DNA of 64,000 nucleotides from Halomonas sp. MCCC 1A13316 (GTDB taxonomy: Bacteria > Pseudomonadota > Gammaproteobacteria > Pseudomonadales > Halomonadaceae), in assembly GCF_014931605.1 (NCBI RefSeq), contig NZ_CP053382.1:1798001-1862000 (forward strand), written 5' to 3'. Positions 35,034 to 45,010 of the stretch are shown one piece after another (positions within the stretch are counted from its first letter, which is position 1; every line of letters begins with the position of its first letter). The translations under genes were made by a program, and so were the position numbers. The notes under the pieces are model-generated. The model had not been told where the DNA came from and ran no database searches. It saw only the letters and a program-made list of their open reading frames with translations.

Positions 35034-35410
35034 GTTTCACTAGAGATTACACACCGCGATCGGACGTAAGGAGAGGGAGGCCAGAGAGAGGCCCATGTGC
35101 CACGGCCCGACCGGCCTTCGTGAAGGCGCACGCCGACCAATGGGCGCATTTCGCGGCGGCTGACTGAGCCATACTGGTGTTGTCATGAATGCCCGGCACG
35201 CGGGAGATTGGATGCTGTTGTTAAAAGAATCAGTGCCCAGCTCATGACAACGCCCGCGACTCGAAACATCAACCCTTCCCAACGGCCCGCGAACGCGGCA
35301 GGCTAACCGTAGGCCAAACGCCAGCGAACGGATCCTTCAAGCCGACGATCGCTGTGGCATTGGCACCTAGGCGCAAATGCATTTAACGACTTGATTCAAG
35401 GTGGCTACCG
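35034..35410. other. 377-bp gap, no gene recognised
   Basis: No protein-like frame was seen. It holds a 10-bp inverted repeat (see 35179-35251) and GC-rich short repeats. The last bases contain AAGGTGG, the ribosome site of the next gene. Confidence 0.5.
35179..35251. repeat. 73-bp element bounded by 10-bp inverted repeats
   Basis: GTTGTCATGA at 35179-35188 and TCATGACAAC at 35242-35251 are perfect inverted copies around 53 bases. It may be a folded RNA, a binding site or a tiny non-autonomous element. No target duplication was recognised. Confidence 0.5.
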
Positions 35411-35881
35411 TTGTTGTTTATCGTTCCTGAGTGGGTGATGGTATTGGTGACGACGGCGGTGGTCGGTATCGTGGTGGTCTTCCATTACGAGGTCATACAG
35501 CTGTTGAGCCGCTGGAGTGACAGGCGACAGCGAAAGTTTCCCGATGAAGGTCGCAACAGACCGATCATACTGAGCGTCATGTTCGTACTGATATTTGCTC
35601 ATGTGGTCGAGATATGGGCGTTCGGGGCAGCCTTCTGGTGGCTCTTGAACCACGATGGCTTTGGGGAGATCACCGGTTACCCTTCGGTGAGCCTGCTGGA
35701 TAGCGTTTACTTTTCCGCCGCCACCTATACCACGGTGGGCTGGGGAGACTTGGCCGCCACAGGGCATATCCGCTTTCTCGCCGGCACGGAGGCCTTGGTG
35801 GGCTTCATGATGATCACGTGGTCGGCCTCTTTCGGCTATTTGATCATGGCGCGAACCTTGGGAAGGGACGAGCAAGGGTAG
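35411..35881 (+). CDS. Small two-helix potassium channel (Ion_trans_2)
   Basis: 156 residues beginning at TTG, six bases after AAGGTGG. Hydrophobic segments lie at about 5-28, 50-76 and 115-142; the pore helix and filter are at 95-105 (YFSAATYTTVGWGDL). The filter reads TVGWGD where the classical signature is TVGYGD. It has no ligand-binding domain, so gating is unknown. It is an inner-membrane protein in the patch of small genes. Confidence 0.8.
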   Translation: MLFIVPEWVMVLVTTAVVGIVVVFHYEVIQLLSRWSDRRQRKFPDEGRNRPIILSVMFVLIFAHVVEIWAFGAAFWWLLNHDGFGEITGYPSVSLLDSVYFSAATYTTVGWGDLAATGHIRFLAGTEALVGFMMITWSASFGYLIMARTLGRDEQG

Positions 35882-35949
35882 CGAAAAGCCGACGTATCGC
35901 TTGGGCGGCGTGAAGATGAAGCGCCCAGGTTAATGCGCATGGGGATCTC

Positions 35950-36093
35950 TTGATCACAGCGAAGCACATTCTCGAGCAGTTGGCCGGCTGCTCACTTCCC
36001 GAGTGGCATCTCGTCGAACCTTCGCTGCGGCGCAAGACGTTACTGCCCGGCGATACCGTTTTTCGGGCCGGCGTTGCGCATCCCTTCGTCTAG
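35950..36093 (+). pseudogene. Truncated Crp/Fnr-type regulator, N-terminal fragment
   Basis: A 47-codon frame from TTG to TAG whose sequence (LPEWHLVEPSLRRKTLLPG then DTVFRAGVAHPFV) fits the start of a cyclic-nucleotide-binding-type Crp/Fnr regulator, where the next residues should continue with Y-x-V-x-x-G. The frame stops there and I see no beta-roll or helix-turn-helix in the 177 bases before the next gene. It is most likely a remnant; identity rests on a short match. Confidence 0.4.
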
Positions 36094-36270
36094 TTTCGTG
36101 GAAAGCGGGGCAGCGCTCAGTCGGATCAAGGCACGCATCAGGCAGGCCCATACTCGCGTATGAGCCCAATAGTCTTTTTTTCGTTCTGTTTCCTGGCTGC
36201 GCTGTGTCAGAGTCGTGAAAGTTAGTTCATGCATGGACGCGCATAACACGTTTGCGGAGGCCATGAATCC

Positions 36271-37209
36271 ATGAATGAATTTGTCGTAGAGCTGAACGTA
36301 GACACCGCCGTTTATAAAACGCTGCTGGAGTCTACCAAGGCCATTCCCTGGAAGATCGACTGGGAAACGCTGCGCTTCGCCTATATCGGGCCTCAGATCG
36401 AGAGCCTGCTGGGTTGGTCGCCGCACAGCTGGGTCGGCATCGACGACTGGATAGAGCGCATGCATCCGGACGACCGTGATCGGGTCGTCAATTTCTGCGT
36501 GGAGCAGTCCAAGGCGGGGGTCGATCACGAAGCGGACTACCGCGCGCTGAAGGCCGACGGCACCTACGTGTGGATTCGCGATGTCGTACATGTGGTGCGC
36601 AACGGCGCGGGTGAAGTGGAAGCGCTGATCGGCTTCATGTTCGATATCAGCGAGCGCAAGGAGAACGAAGAGAAGCTGCTGCGGCTGCAACGGGAGCTAG
36701 AGGAGCTCTCGTACCAGGATGGCCTCACCGGCATCGCCAACCGCCGCCTGCTCGACTCCGTGCTGGAGACAGAGTGGGCGAGTGCCTGGCGCAGCGACAA
36801 GCCACTGTGGTTCATCATTTTGGATATCGACTGCTTCAAGCAGTACAACGACCACTACGGCCACCTTGCCGGCGACGACTGCCTGCGCCGTATCGCGCAG
36901 TTTCTCGCTGCGTCGATCTTGAGGCCGCGCGACTTGCTGGCGCGCTTCGGGGGAGAAGAATTCGTGCTCGTCTTGCCGGAGACGGACCTCGAAGCCGCGC
37001 AGCATGTAGCGGAGCGCTGTCGTGCAGCCATCAGTGACGCGGCCATCCCGCATCGCGCTTCCGACGTCTCTCACCTTGTCACCGTCAGCATGGGAGTCGC
37101 AACTGCAAATCCGGCGGACGGTGGCGGCCAGGCCTCGCTGATCGAAAAGGCGGACCGGCATCTCTATCGTGCCAAGCAGGAAGGGCGGAACCGTATCGTC
37201 GCGGAGTGA
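36271..37209 (+). CDS. PAS-domain diguanylate cyclase
   Basis: 312 residues, soluble. A single PAS-PAC module (residues about 20-130; WVGIDDWIERMHPDDRDRVV and YVWIRDVVHVV) leads through a short coiled coil (KENEEKLLRLQRELEEL) into a GGDEF domain. The active loop is GGEEF at 227-231, with the inhibitory site RPRD five residues before it. It should be active and product-inhibited. The PAS-type region resembles those binding heme or flavin, but no ligand residue is certain. It is followed by a terminator. Confidence 0.87.
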   Translation: MNEFVVELNVDTAVYKTLLESTKAIPWKIDWETLRFAYIGPQIESLLGWSPHSWVGIDDWIERMHPDDRDRVVNFCVEQSKAGVDHEADYRALKADGTYVWIRDVVHVVRNGAGEVEALIGFMFDISERKENEEKLLRLQRELEELSYQDGLTGIANRRLLDSVLETEWASAWRSDKPLWFIILDIDCFKQYNDHYGHLAGDDCLRRIAQFLAASILRPRDLLARFGGEEFVLVLPETDLEAAQHVAERCRAAISDAAIPHRASDVSHLVTVSMGVATANPADGGGQASLIEKADRHLYRAKQEGRNRIVAE

Positions 37210-37252
37210 AAACTATAGGGGCAGCTGCTGCCCGGCAGAAGTGTCTAAATAT

Positions 37253-37272
37253 AGGCCCCTCGCGAGGGGCCT
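37253..37272 (-). terminator. 20-bp palindromic terminator between convergent genes
   Basis: AGGCCCCTCGCGAGGGGCCT, a perfect palindrome, lies 44 bases past the cyclase stop and 9 bases past the cytochrome stop on the other strand. The minus-strand tail is TATATTTA, so it best ends the sulfite dehydrogenase transcript. Confidence 0.75.
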
Positions 37273-37280
37273 TGCTGGGG

Positions 37281-37661
37281 TCAGTCGGTATCTGCGACCG
37301 TAGGATACGGATTATCCGGCATTAGCATGCGGGGTAACGCCGGGCGTCGAGTGTCCTCCTTGGGTCCGTAGTGTTCGGCCAGATAACCGAGGATAGTCTC
37401 CTCCGTCTCGGCTTCGAACTCCCAGAGCCCTTGGGTTTCCTGCATCCAGCGAATCAAGTTCTCCCAGTGGTTTCGAGTGCCGCTGTTCTGGGTCACCAGG
37501 TTGGCCGAATGGCAGGCGGTGCAGTTGTTGCGAACCGTCTCCCAGCCACTTGCCTTGACCAGGCCGGTATCCGGGTCCGTTTCCTGCGCTGCTGCCCCAA
37601 GAGGAAGGCACATCAGGGCCATGCCCAGCGTTGACATGGCGAATGCGTGTGAACGCTTCAT
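37281..37661 (-). CDS. sorB: c-type cytochrome subunit of sulfite dehydrogenase
   Basis: 126 residues. A signal peptide (cut near residue 25, GAAAQE) exports it to the periplasm. One heme site, CTACH, is at residues 47-51. The protein follows the molybdoenzyme gene by 10 bases on the same strand, the SorA-SorB arrangement in which the cytochrome takes electrons from sulfite oxidation. The methionine ligand is probably one of the Met residues in PRMLMPDNP. The name sorB rests on context. Confidence 0.75.
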   Translation of the reverse strand: MKRSHAFAMSTLGMALMCLPLGAAAQETDPDTGLVKASGWETVRNNCTACHSANLVTQNSGTRNHWENLIRWMQETQGLWEFEAETEETILGYLAEHYGPKEDTRRPALPRMLMPDNPYPTVADTD

Positions 37662-37671
37662 GGCTACCTCC

Positions 37672-39003
37672 TTAGGTCACCTGTACCGCAATGCGGTGAC
37701 AGGCATTGTTGAGGTAGCCCTTGGGATTCCAGCCCGGCACTACCATGGGCTGGGATTTTCCCTCCGTATCAGTGGCCTTGGCCCAGACCTCGTAGTACCC
37801 AGGCTCCGGGAATCCCACCGCGGTTGTCCAGCGCTGCCAGGCCAGGCGATTGGGTGGCGGTTGCAGGTCGGCTTCTTGCCAAGTAGCCCCAAAATCGATA
37901 GAGACGTGTACTGTCTCCACCGCCAGGTCGCCGGCCCAGGCATGGCCGCGGACCGTCAGCGATTCCCCCAAGGAATGGTCAATACCCGAGCGCGGATAGG
38001 TTACCAACGACTTCACCGGCATCGACTCAATGGTGACGAAATCCTCGTCGGGCACGACACTGCCCGGTGCCACAGGGTACTCGGGCACGCTGTAGGAGGG
38101 GGCCGCCATCTTGGCACCGTCGTGCTTTTGGTTGCGGATCACGATTCGCTTTAGCCACTTGCCGGAAACGGACCCTGGCCAGCCGGCGCAGACGACCCGC
38201 AGGGGGTGGCCATTCAGATAGGGAATGTCCTCGTCATTCATGGCCCAGGCGATCAGCGACTCGTCCTCTAATGCTTTCTCCATGGGCACACCGCGCGAAA
38301 TTGCCTCCTTGTTGGGATCGCCACTGGCATGGCGGTCGGCGCCGTAGTAGCCGATGTAGACGGCGTCTTCCTTGATTCCGCAGGTTTCCAGTACGTCGCG
38401 CAGGCGTACGCCGGTAAAGGTCGGGCAGGCCACTGCGCCGGTGGTCCACTGGTTGCCGCTAGCCGAAGGTACGTACTCGCTGCGCCCGTTGCCGCCGCAT
38501 TCAACCTGCAACTGCAGGGTGTGATGCTCGAAGCGCTCCTTGAGATCGGCGATGGAGAAAGTCTGCGGGTTCTCGCAGGACTCGCCGGCAATCTCCAGCT
38601 CCCAAGTGTCGGCATCGATACTCTCCAACTCCGGTGGTATGCCATTGTTGCGCACGAACATGTGCTTCGCCGGGGTGATGTCGTCGTCGAGCAGGTGGGC
38701 AGGAGTTTCGGCGTTGATGGGTCGATCATTGAGGACGGTCAGGCCCTCCTTGCCTTCGAGGGTGAAGGGCTCGTCGCTTTGCGCCAGAGCGGCAGGGATG
38801 AGCCCGCCGGGCATGCGGTCGGCGAAGGGGATGGAACCGCCCAAGGCGGCTGCCATGGCCAGCAGGCTGGAGCGCTTCAGGAATCCGCGGCGGGTCAGTG
38901 GATCGACTTCGCGGCCCCACAGCAGGCGATCAGCCGTTTCGGGATCCTCCGCGTAGAGTTCGTGGATACCGCGGGTTCGGTTATTGGGGGGAACTTTCGT
39001 CAT
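37672..39003 (-). CDS. sorA: Sulfite oxidase family molybdoenzyme
   Basis: 443 residues from MTKVPPNN (GGAG upstream); the longer frame to 39084 looks like untranslated leader. A Tat signal (TRRGFLKRSS) near residues 36-45 sends the folded protein to the periplasm. The oxidoreductase molybdopterin domain includes QVECGGNGRSEY, with the likely molybdenum-ligand cysteine at residue 169, and GVRLRDVLE. A C-terminal immunoglobulin-like dimerisation domain follows (VETVHVSIDFGATWQEA, YEVWAKATD). It should oxidise sulfite to sulfate and reduce the adjacent cytochrome. Confidence 0.82.
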   Translation of the reverse strand: MTKVPPNNRTRGIHELYAEDPETADRLLWGREVDPLTRRGFLKRSSLLAMAAALGGSIPFADRMPGGLIPAALAQSDEPFTLEGKEGLTVLNDRPINAETPAHLLDDDITPAKHMFVRNNGIPPELESIDADTWELEIAGESCENPQTFSIADLKERFEHHTLQLQVECGGNGRSEYVPSASGNQWTTGAVACPTFTGVRLRDVLETCGIKEDAVYIGYYGADRHASGDPNKEAISRGVPMEKALEDESLIAWAMNDEDIPYLNGHPLRVVCAGWPGSVSGKWLKRIVIRNQKHDGAKMAAPSYSVPEYPVAPGSVVPDEDFVTIESMPVKSLVTYPRSGIDHSLGESLTVRGHAWAGDLAVETVHVSIDFGATWQEADLQPPPNRLAWQRWTTAVGFPEPGYYEVWAKATDTEGKSQPMVVPGWNPKGYLNNACHRIAVQVT

Positions 39004-39329
39004 GGCGCAGCTCCAAGCAGGCCGTGGCGCAGGTCTCCTTGGGCGCCGAGCCGGTTTTGTCATTGTAGGGGGGTGCTCCTTCACTCCCCGTCTTTCGTTA
39101 TTCCAGATTAGCAGGGAATCGCAGCCATAAGCGGGTGCCCAACGCTTAAATCCGTGGCCTTCTACGGTAGTACGAGGAAATCAGATGAGTGGGATTTTAA
39201 TGATCCCAATCAAACATCGTCTGATCGAAGTGTGCGCTGCCAAGCTCCATGGCTATCTTGATACGGGACTGATGCCAAGAGACTAATCCATTCTTTGATA
39301 CTTCGCATATTAACGACAGGAGGCGAATC

Positions 39330-39890
39330 ATGGCTTCGCTCATATCAGCACGTTTGCAGCGTCTTTGCTGCCGATACGGATGCTCCGTCACCATTGTCAT
39401 TGGCATGATCGTGGGGCTTGGGCTCAGCACCGCCATCCAGGCAGCGGAGCCCATCAGGCCTGACCTGACGCCCAGGCTGCAGGGGCTTCTCAAAGAAGAG
39501 ATGCTCCAGATCGAGCAAGCGATGCAGGAAATCTACAGCGCCATGCTGAAGGGCCGACACGCCGAGGTCGCGGAGAAAGGCCAGTCGATCCATGACAGCT
39601 TCATTCTGGACCAATCATTGACCGATGAAGACCGTCACGCCTTGAGGTCGGCCGTACCGCAGCAATTTCTCAGCATGGATGCCTACCTGCATGAACTTGC
39701 GGCAATGCTAGCCGAGGCCGGTCGCGCTGAAGACAGTACTCGGCAGTTGGAGACCTACGCACGCATGACCGAGTCCTGCGTGGCGTGCCATAGCGCCTAT
39801 GTGACCGATCGCTTTGAAGGGCTGGAAGGCGTCGATATCCCTACCGATTGGGGGAAGCCGGTAGCTGAAGAACAAGAAACGCAAGATTGA
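39330..39890 (+). CDS. Cytochrome c'-like (class II) protein
   Basis: 186 residues; signal peptide with a hydrophobic core at 20-35 cut near IQAAE. Four-helix-bundle-like sequence ends in the heme site CVACHSAY at residues 150-154, as in class II cytochromes, where the heme binds near the C-terminus. A spacer between helices carries QFLSMDAYLHELA. It might bind NO or act in electron transfer. It is divergent from the sulfite dehydrogenase genes across a 326-bp gap that also holds a 6-bp inverted repeat (39190-39208). GGAGG fixes the start. Confidence 0.75.
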   Translation: MASLISARLQRLCCRYGCSVTIVIGMIVGLGLSTAIQAAEPIRPDLTPRLQGLLKEEMLQIEQAMQEIYSAMLKGRHAEVAEKGQSIHDSFILDQSLTDEDRHALRSAVPQQFLSMDAYLHELAAMLAEAGRAEDSTRQLETYARMTESCVACHSAYVTDRFEGLEGVDIPTDWGKPVAEEQETQD

Positions 39891-40074
39891 CCGACGGATG
39901 CATGGCAGCCCTGCACATCGAAGCCGCCAGGTCCAGTACGGTCGGTGCGCATAATACCGTCTGCCACGAAGCTGCGAATTCTTGACGCTCATCAAGGGGG
40001 CTCTTCGGAAATTCGCACTACGCTTTAGCGATATCGCCCGCGCCTTGAGACGCGGCGTTCCGAGGAGGTGGCCG

Positions 40075-41793
40075 ATGAGCCTGTCCCCGACCCTGCCTGA
40101 TTATGCTGCTGCACGGGCGTCGTTTAACTGGAGCGATGCCCGGGCACAACTCAACGGAATGCCCGGTGGGATCAACGTTGCCCATGCGGCTCTCGACCGT
40201 CACCTCGATACTCCCACAGCAAACCAGACGGCGATCCGCTTTTTGCCCCGCGAGGGCGACCCCGTCGATATCAGCTATCGCGAACTCGCGGCACGGGCCA
40301 ACCGCTTCGCCAATATGCTGGCCATGCTGGGGCTACAGCCTGGCGACGGCGTCTATTGCCTGGCCCATCGCACCCCCGACCTCTACGCAGCTGCCCTGGG
40401 CACGCTGAAACACGGTAGCGTCTTCACGCCATTGTTTTCCGCCTTTGGGCCGGAGCCGATTCGTTCACGGGTGGAGATCGGCGCGCCGGTGGCCATCGTC
40501 ACCACCGAGCGTCTCTATCATCGCAAGCTCGTCGACTGGATCCACAAGATGCCCTCAGTGAAACATGTTCTACTGATCGGCGGGGTGGGGGCGGCACCGC
40601 AAGGAACCCTGGATGTCGACCGTGCCCTTCGAGACCAGTCGCCGGAATACACGACCCGACCCATGGACCCGGAAGCCCCGGCGCTGCTGCACTTCACCAG
40701 CGGTACGACAGGGAAACCCAAGGGCGCGATCCACGTCCACGAGGCAGTTGTGGCCCATCACATCACAGGCCATTACGCCCTGGACCTGCATCCGGGCGAC
40801 ATCTACTGGTGCACCGCCGACCCTGGCTGGGTCACCGGCACCTCCTACGGCATCATTGCCCCGCTCACAAATGGCGTGACTCTGGTGGTGGACGAAGAGG
40901 AATTCGATGCCGAGCGCTGGTACCGCATCCTCCAGGACCAGAAGGTAGCGGTCTGGTACACCGCGCCCACGGCCATCCGCATGTTGATGAAGCTCGGGTC
41001 GGAGCTGGCACGTCGCTACGATCTATCGCATTTGCGCTTCCTCGCCAGCGTGGGCGAGCCGCTGAACCCGGAAGCGGTGTATTGGGGTAGGGCAACGCTG
41101 GGGCTGCCCTTCCACGACAACTGGTGGCAGACGGAGACCGGCGGGATCATGATCGCCAACTTCGCCAGCATGCCGATCAAGCCTGGCTCCATGGGGCGCC
41201 CCGTACCCGGTATCGAGGCCGGTGTGGCACGTCATACCAGCGCCGGCATCGAATTGATCGACGACCCGGACGAGACCGGCGAGCTGGTCCTCAAGACTCC
41301 TTGGCCCTCGATGTTTCGCGGCTATCTTCACGAAGAGGCACGTTACCGCCAGTGCTTTACCGGCGCCTGGTACCTCACCGGCGACCTGGCCCGCCGCGAT
41401 GCGGATGGCTACTTCTGGTTCATCGGTCGTGCCGACGACGTGATCAAATCCTCGGGGCACCTGATCGGCCCCTTCGAGGTGGAGAGCGTATTGATGGAAC
41501 ACCCGGCTGTGGCCGAGGCAGGGGTGATCGGCATCCCTGACGAGGTTGCAGGCGAGACGGTCAAAGCTTTCGTGTCGCTCAAGCCCGGCCATGAACCCGG
41601 CGAGGCGCTGCGTAAGGAAATCCTGGGCCTGGCGCGCAAGCGTCTCGGGCCGGCCGTGGCCCCCCGCCAAGTCGAGTTCCGCGATATCCTGCCCAGCACG
41701 CGCAGCGGCAAGATCATGCGACGCCTGCTACGGGCCCGGGAGTTGGGTCTGCCGGAAGGCGATACTTCAACTCTGGAAGGAGTCCGAGAATGA
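40075..41793 (+). CDS. AMP-forming acyl/acetyl-CoA synthetase (AcsA-like)
   Basis: 572 residues from the ATG behind GAGGAGGTG; 31 upstream codons in frame are non-coding by context. ANL-family motifs are all present: [14 protein letters not shown] (P-loop), [10 protein letters not shown] (A5), [20 protein letters not shown] (A7/A8), and the C-terminal [12 protein letters not shown] with the adenylating lysine. Length equals AcsA-type enzymes. It would activate acetate or a short acid via acyl-AMP to CoA, but an acyl carrier protein is encoded three genes on, so a carrier protein could be the acceptor. Its stop overlaps the next start (ATGA). Confidence 0.85.
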   Translation: MSLSPTLPDYAAARASFNWSDARAQLNGMPGGINVAHAALDRHLDTPTANQTAIRFLPREGDPVDISYRELAARANRFANMLAMLGLQPGDGVYCLAHRTPDLYAAALGTLKHGSVFTPLFSAFGPEPIRSRVEIGAPVAIVTTERLYHRKLVDWIHKMPSVKHVLLIGGVGAAPQGTLDVDRALRDQSPEYTTRPMDPEAPALLHFTSGTTGKPKGAIHVHEAVVAHHITGHYALDLHPGDIYWCTADPGWVTGTSYGIIAPLTNGVTLVVDEEEFDAERWYRILQDQKVAVWYTAPTAIRMLMKLGSELARRYDLSHLRFLASVGEPLNPEAVYWGRATLGLPFHDNWWQTETGGIMIANFASMPIKPGSMGRPVPGIEAGVARHTSAGIELIDDPDETGELVLKTPWPSMFRGYLHEEARYRQCFTGAWYLTGDLARRDADGYFWFIGRADDVIKSSGHLIGPFEVESVLMEHPAVAEAGVIGIPDEVAGETVKAFVSLKPGHEPGEALRKEILGLARKRLGPAVAPRQVEFRDILPSTRSGKIMRRLLRARELGLPEGDTSTLEGVRE

Positions 41794-43799
41794 GTACGCC
41801 TTCGATCGATAAACCGCGGCTGTCCCGGTCGCATCTGCTCGACCTGCTGCGCCAGATGCTGCGCATCCGCCGTTTCGAGGAGCGTTGCGTGGAGCTCTAC
41901 ACGCAGGAAAAGATCCGCGGCTTCCTGCATGTCTATATCGGCGAGGAGGCCGTGGGCACCGGGGTGATGTACGGGCTCCGACCCGACGATGCGGTGGTAT
42001 GCACCTATCGTGAACATGGCCACGCGCTACTCAACCGCATCCCCATGGATCGGGTGATGGCCGAAATGTACGGCAAGCAGGCCGGCTGCAGCAGGGGGCG
42101 AGGAGGCTCGATGCACCTGTTCGACGCCGCTGCTCGCTTCTTCGGTGGCAACGCCATCGTCGGCGGTGGCCTGCCGTTGGCCGTGGGCCTGGCCCTGGCG
42201 GACAAGCTCGCCGGGCGCAGCCGGGTCACCGTCTGCTTCTTCGGCGACGGCGCTGCTGCGGAAGGCACCTTCCATGAGGGGCTCAACCTGGCAGCGCTGT
42301 GGCAGCTGCCGGTGCTATTCGTCTGCGAGAACAACCTGTACGCCATGGGTACGGCGCTGCGTTACTCCCATGCCCAGACGGAGATTCACCGCAAGGCCGA
42401 GGCGCTGGGCGTGCCTGCAGAATGCGTCGATGGGATGGATATCGCCCGGGTGGAGGCCGCCAGTGCCCGGCTGCTGGAATCAATCCGTGCCGGCGAAGGG
42501 CCGCGCTTCCTCGAGTGTCGCACCTACCGTTTTCGCGCCCACTCGATGTTCGATCCTGAACTTTATCGCGACAAGGCCGAGGTGGAGGAGTGGAGGAAAC
42601 GCGATCCCATACTGCGCCTGTCCCAGTGGATGCAGCAATCGGGAATATTGCACGAGGGTGAACTCGAGGCGCTTGAGGGCGAGATCGCTGCGGAAGTGGA
42701 ACAGGCCGTGGCCTACGCCGAAGCAGCGGAGTGGGAGCCTGAGGCCAGCCGATTCGAACATGTCTATCGGCAAGCGAGCGCCGCACCGATAGCGCCGCCT
42801 GCTGTCGAGCCTGAGCCTGTGGAACTGAGCTATCGCGAGGCTTTCCGGCTTGGCCTGATCGAGGCACTGGAGCACGACGAACGTGCTTTCCTTATGGGCG
42901 AGGACATCGGGCATTACGGCGGCTGCTATGCAGTCAGCCGCGGCCTGCTCGAGCGCTTCGGGCCCGAGCGCATCCGCGACACGCCACTGTCGGAAAATGG
43001 CTTCACCGGTGCCGGCATCGGCGCGGCGCTCGGCGGGGCGCGGCCTATCGTCGAGATCATGACGGTCAACTTCAGCCTGCTGGCCATGGATCAGATCGTC
43101 AACGCCGCGGCCACCCTGCTGCACATGTCCGGCGGCGAGTTCAATGTACCGCTGGTGATCCGCATGGCCACGGGAGCCGGCCGCCAGGTGGCCGCCCAGC
43201 ACTCCCACAGCCTGGAAAATTGGTACGCCCATGTACCGGGTCTCAAGGTGCTGGCCCCCGGCTGTCTGGAGGATGCTCGCTACATGCTATGGGCGGCACT
43301 GCAGGATCCCAACCCGGTGCTGATCTTCGAGCACGTAATGCTCTATAACCGTGAAGGGCGGCTGGAGCCCTGCCCACAGGGCGTGGACATCGAGCGTGCC
43401 GCCATCCGCCGAGCGGGTCGTGATCTCAGCCTGATCACCTACGGAGGCAGCCTGCCCAAGACCCTGGAGGCAGCCGAGGCCTTGGCCGAGGAGGGCATCG
43501 AGGCCGAGGTGGTGGACCTGCGCGTGCTGCGCCCGCTGGACACGGCGACGTTGATCGAGTCCGTCAGCCGCACCCATCGCGCCGTGATCGTCGATGAGGG
43601 CTGGAAAACCGGCAGCCTGGCCGGCGAAATCTCTGCGATCCTCGCCGAACAAGCCTTCTGGGCGTTGGATGCGCCCATCGAGCGGGTCTGCACCGACGAA
43701 ATCCCCATCCCCTATCCGAGGCATCTGGAAAACGCCGCGCTGCCGCAGGTGGCGAACATCCTGGCCGCAGCACGCAAGGCCATTGGGGCGACACCGTGA
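41790..43799 (+). CDS. Fused alpha-beta E1 of a 2-oxoacid dehydrogenase complex
   Basis: 669 residues joining both E1 subunits. The alpha part (1 to about 325) has the thiamine diphosphate motif [15 protein letters not shown] (GDG at 152-154) ending in CENN (179-182). The beta part (about 345 to the end) has the usual [34 protein letters not shown] and [18 protein letters not shown]. Both parts resemble PdhA/PdhB or acetoin/branched-chain E1. It decarboxylates a 2-oxoacid and passes the acyl group to E2. Fusion of alpha and beta occurs in a minority of lineages. Four-base overlaps link it to both neighbours. Confidence 0.87.
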   Translation: MSTPSIDKPRLSRSHLLDLLRQMLRIRRFEERCVELYTQEKIRGFLHVYIGEEAVGTGVMYGLRPDDAVVCTYREHGHALLNRIPMDRVMAEMYGKQAGCSRGRGGSMHLFDAAARFFGGNAIVGGGLPLAVGLALADKLAGRSRVTVCFFGDGAAAEGTFHEGLNLAALWQLPVLFVCENNLYAMGTALRYSHAQTEIHRKAEALGVPAECVDGMDIARVEAASARLLESIRAGEGPRFLECRTYRFRAHSMFDPELYRDKAEVEEWRKRDPILRLSQWMQQSGILHEGELEALEGEIAAEVEQAVAYAEAAEWEPEASRFEHVYRQASAAPIAPPAVEPEPVELSYREAFRLGLIEALEHDERAFLMGEDIGHYGGCYAVSRGLLERFGPERIRDTPLSENGFTGAGIGAALGGARPIVEIMTVNFSLLAMDQIVNAAATLLHMSGGEFNVPLVIRMATGAGRQVAAQHSHSLENWYAHVPGLKVLAPGCLEDARYMLWAALQDPNPVLIFEHVMLYNREGRLEPCPQGVDIERAAIRRAGRDLSLITYGGSLPKTLEAAEALAEEGIEAEVVDLRVLRPLDTATLIESVSRTHRAVIVDEGWKTGSLAGEISAILAEQAFWALDAPIERVCTDEIPIPYPRHLENAALPQVANILAAARKAIGATP

Positions 43800-45010
43800 G
43801 CGATTTCCTGATGCCGTCGATGGGGGCCGACATGGAGGCGGGCACTCTGGCCGAATGGTTGGTGTCGCCGGGCGAGCGGGTGGAGAAGGGGCAGGTCATC
43901 GCCGTGGTGGAGACTGCCAAGGGAGCTATCGATGTGGAGGTGTTCGAGAGCGGCGTGGTCGAGGAGTGCTATGTAAAGCCGGATACCATGGTGCCGGTGG
44001 GTACTCCCCTGGCTCGCATCGGTAACGGCGAACGAGTGGCTGCCAAGCGCCCCGGCTCCGTACCGGAGACAGCCGCCGAGCCTGGACACGTCATGGCGGA
44101 AGCGACATCCACGAGGCCAGCCGCGCAGTCCTCTTCATTTCCGGAATTGCCTTCGTCATTAGTTCCTGAGCCGGAAAGCGGCAGGGTAGCGGCCTCACCT
44201 GCCGCGAGGCGACGGGCGCGCGAACTTGGCGTGGAGCTTGGCAGAATCAACGGCAGCGGTCCCGGCGGAGCCATCGTGTTGCGTGATCTTGCCCAGGCCC
44301 CCGGTGACAAGCCCTGGCCCGAGCATCGTCGCGGCGGTGGCTTCGACCGCGACGAGATGCGCCAGGCCATTGCCGCGTCCATGAGTCGCTCCAAACGCGA
44401 GATACCCCATTACTACCTCGCCACTACGCTCGACTTGCATGCTGCCGACCACTGGCTTGCGGAGTACAACCGCGAACAGCCGCCCGAGGCCCGTCTGCTG
44501 ATGGCTGCGCTGTTCATGAAAGCGACCGCCCGGGCGTTGTCGCGCTACTCGGATCTCAACGGTCATTACGACGAACAAGGCTTCCACCCAGCCGAGCGTG
44601 TCCACCTCGGCATGGCCATCCACCTGCGGGGCGGGGGGCTTATCGCACCGGCGTTGCGTGATACCGAAGCGCATGAGCTACCGGCACTGATGAGCCGCTT
44701 GCAGGACCTGGTGCAGCGCGCCCGCAGCGGGGGACTACGCGCCTCTGAGCTCAGTAGTGCCACGGCCACCGTCACGGCGTTGGGGGAGCGAGGTGTGGAT
44801 ACCGTGTACGGTGTCATCCATCCGCCTCAGGTAGCGATGATCGGCTTCGGTTCCGTACGCAGGCGTCCGCTGGCGGTGGGCAACATGCTGGCGATTCGCC
44901 CGGCGGTGGATGTCAGCCTGGCCGCCGATCATCGTGTCTGCGATGGCCACCTCGGCGCACTCTTCCTCAACGAAATCGATGCTCAACTGCAACACCCGGA
45001 GGCGCTGTGA
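43796..45010 (+). CDS. 2-oxoacid dehydrogenase E2 (lipoyl acyltransferase)
   Basis: 404 residues from GTG. One lipoyl domain (1-75) with the lipoylated lysine at 42 in [10 protein letters not shown], a proline/serine-rich linker, a subunit-binding domain at about 132-168 ([15 protein letters not shown]), and a catalytic domain ending in DHRVCDG (His379, Asp383), the chloramphenicol acetyltransferase-type active site. All catalytic elements are present, so transfer from lipoyl to an acceptor thiol is expected. The stop overlaps the ACP start (GTGA). No E3 (dihydrolipoamide dehydrogenase) gene is in the operon. Confidence 0.87.
   Translation: MSDFLMPSMGADMEAGTLAEWLVSPGERVEKGQVIAVVETAKGAIDVEVFESGVVEECYVKPDTMVPVGTPLARIGNGERVAAKRPGSVPETAAEPGHVMAEATSTRPAAQSSSFPELPSSLVPEPESGRVAASPAARRRARELGVELGRINGSGPGGAIVLRDLAQAPGDKPWPEHRRGGGFDRDEMRQAIAASMSRSKREIPHYYLATTLDLHAADHWLAEYNREQPPEARLLMAALFMKATARALSRYSDLNGHYDEQGFHPAERVHLGMAIHLRGGGLIAPALRDTEAHELPALMSRLQDLVQRARSGGLRASELSSATATVTALGERGVDTVYGVIHPPQVAMIGFGSVRRRPLAVGNMLAIRPAVDVSLAADHRVCDGHLGALFLNEIDAQLQHPEAL

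Noticed and set aside
33425..36093. Integron gene-cassette array
   Set aside because: The small same-strand genes and two GTTGAGT strings (about 33964 and 34084) suggested attC sites, but no complete paired RYYYAAC/GTTRRRY cores with L-type arms were found and no integrase gene is present.
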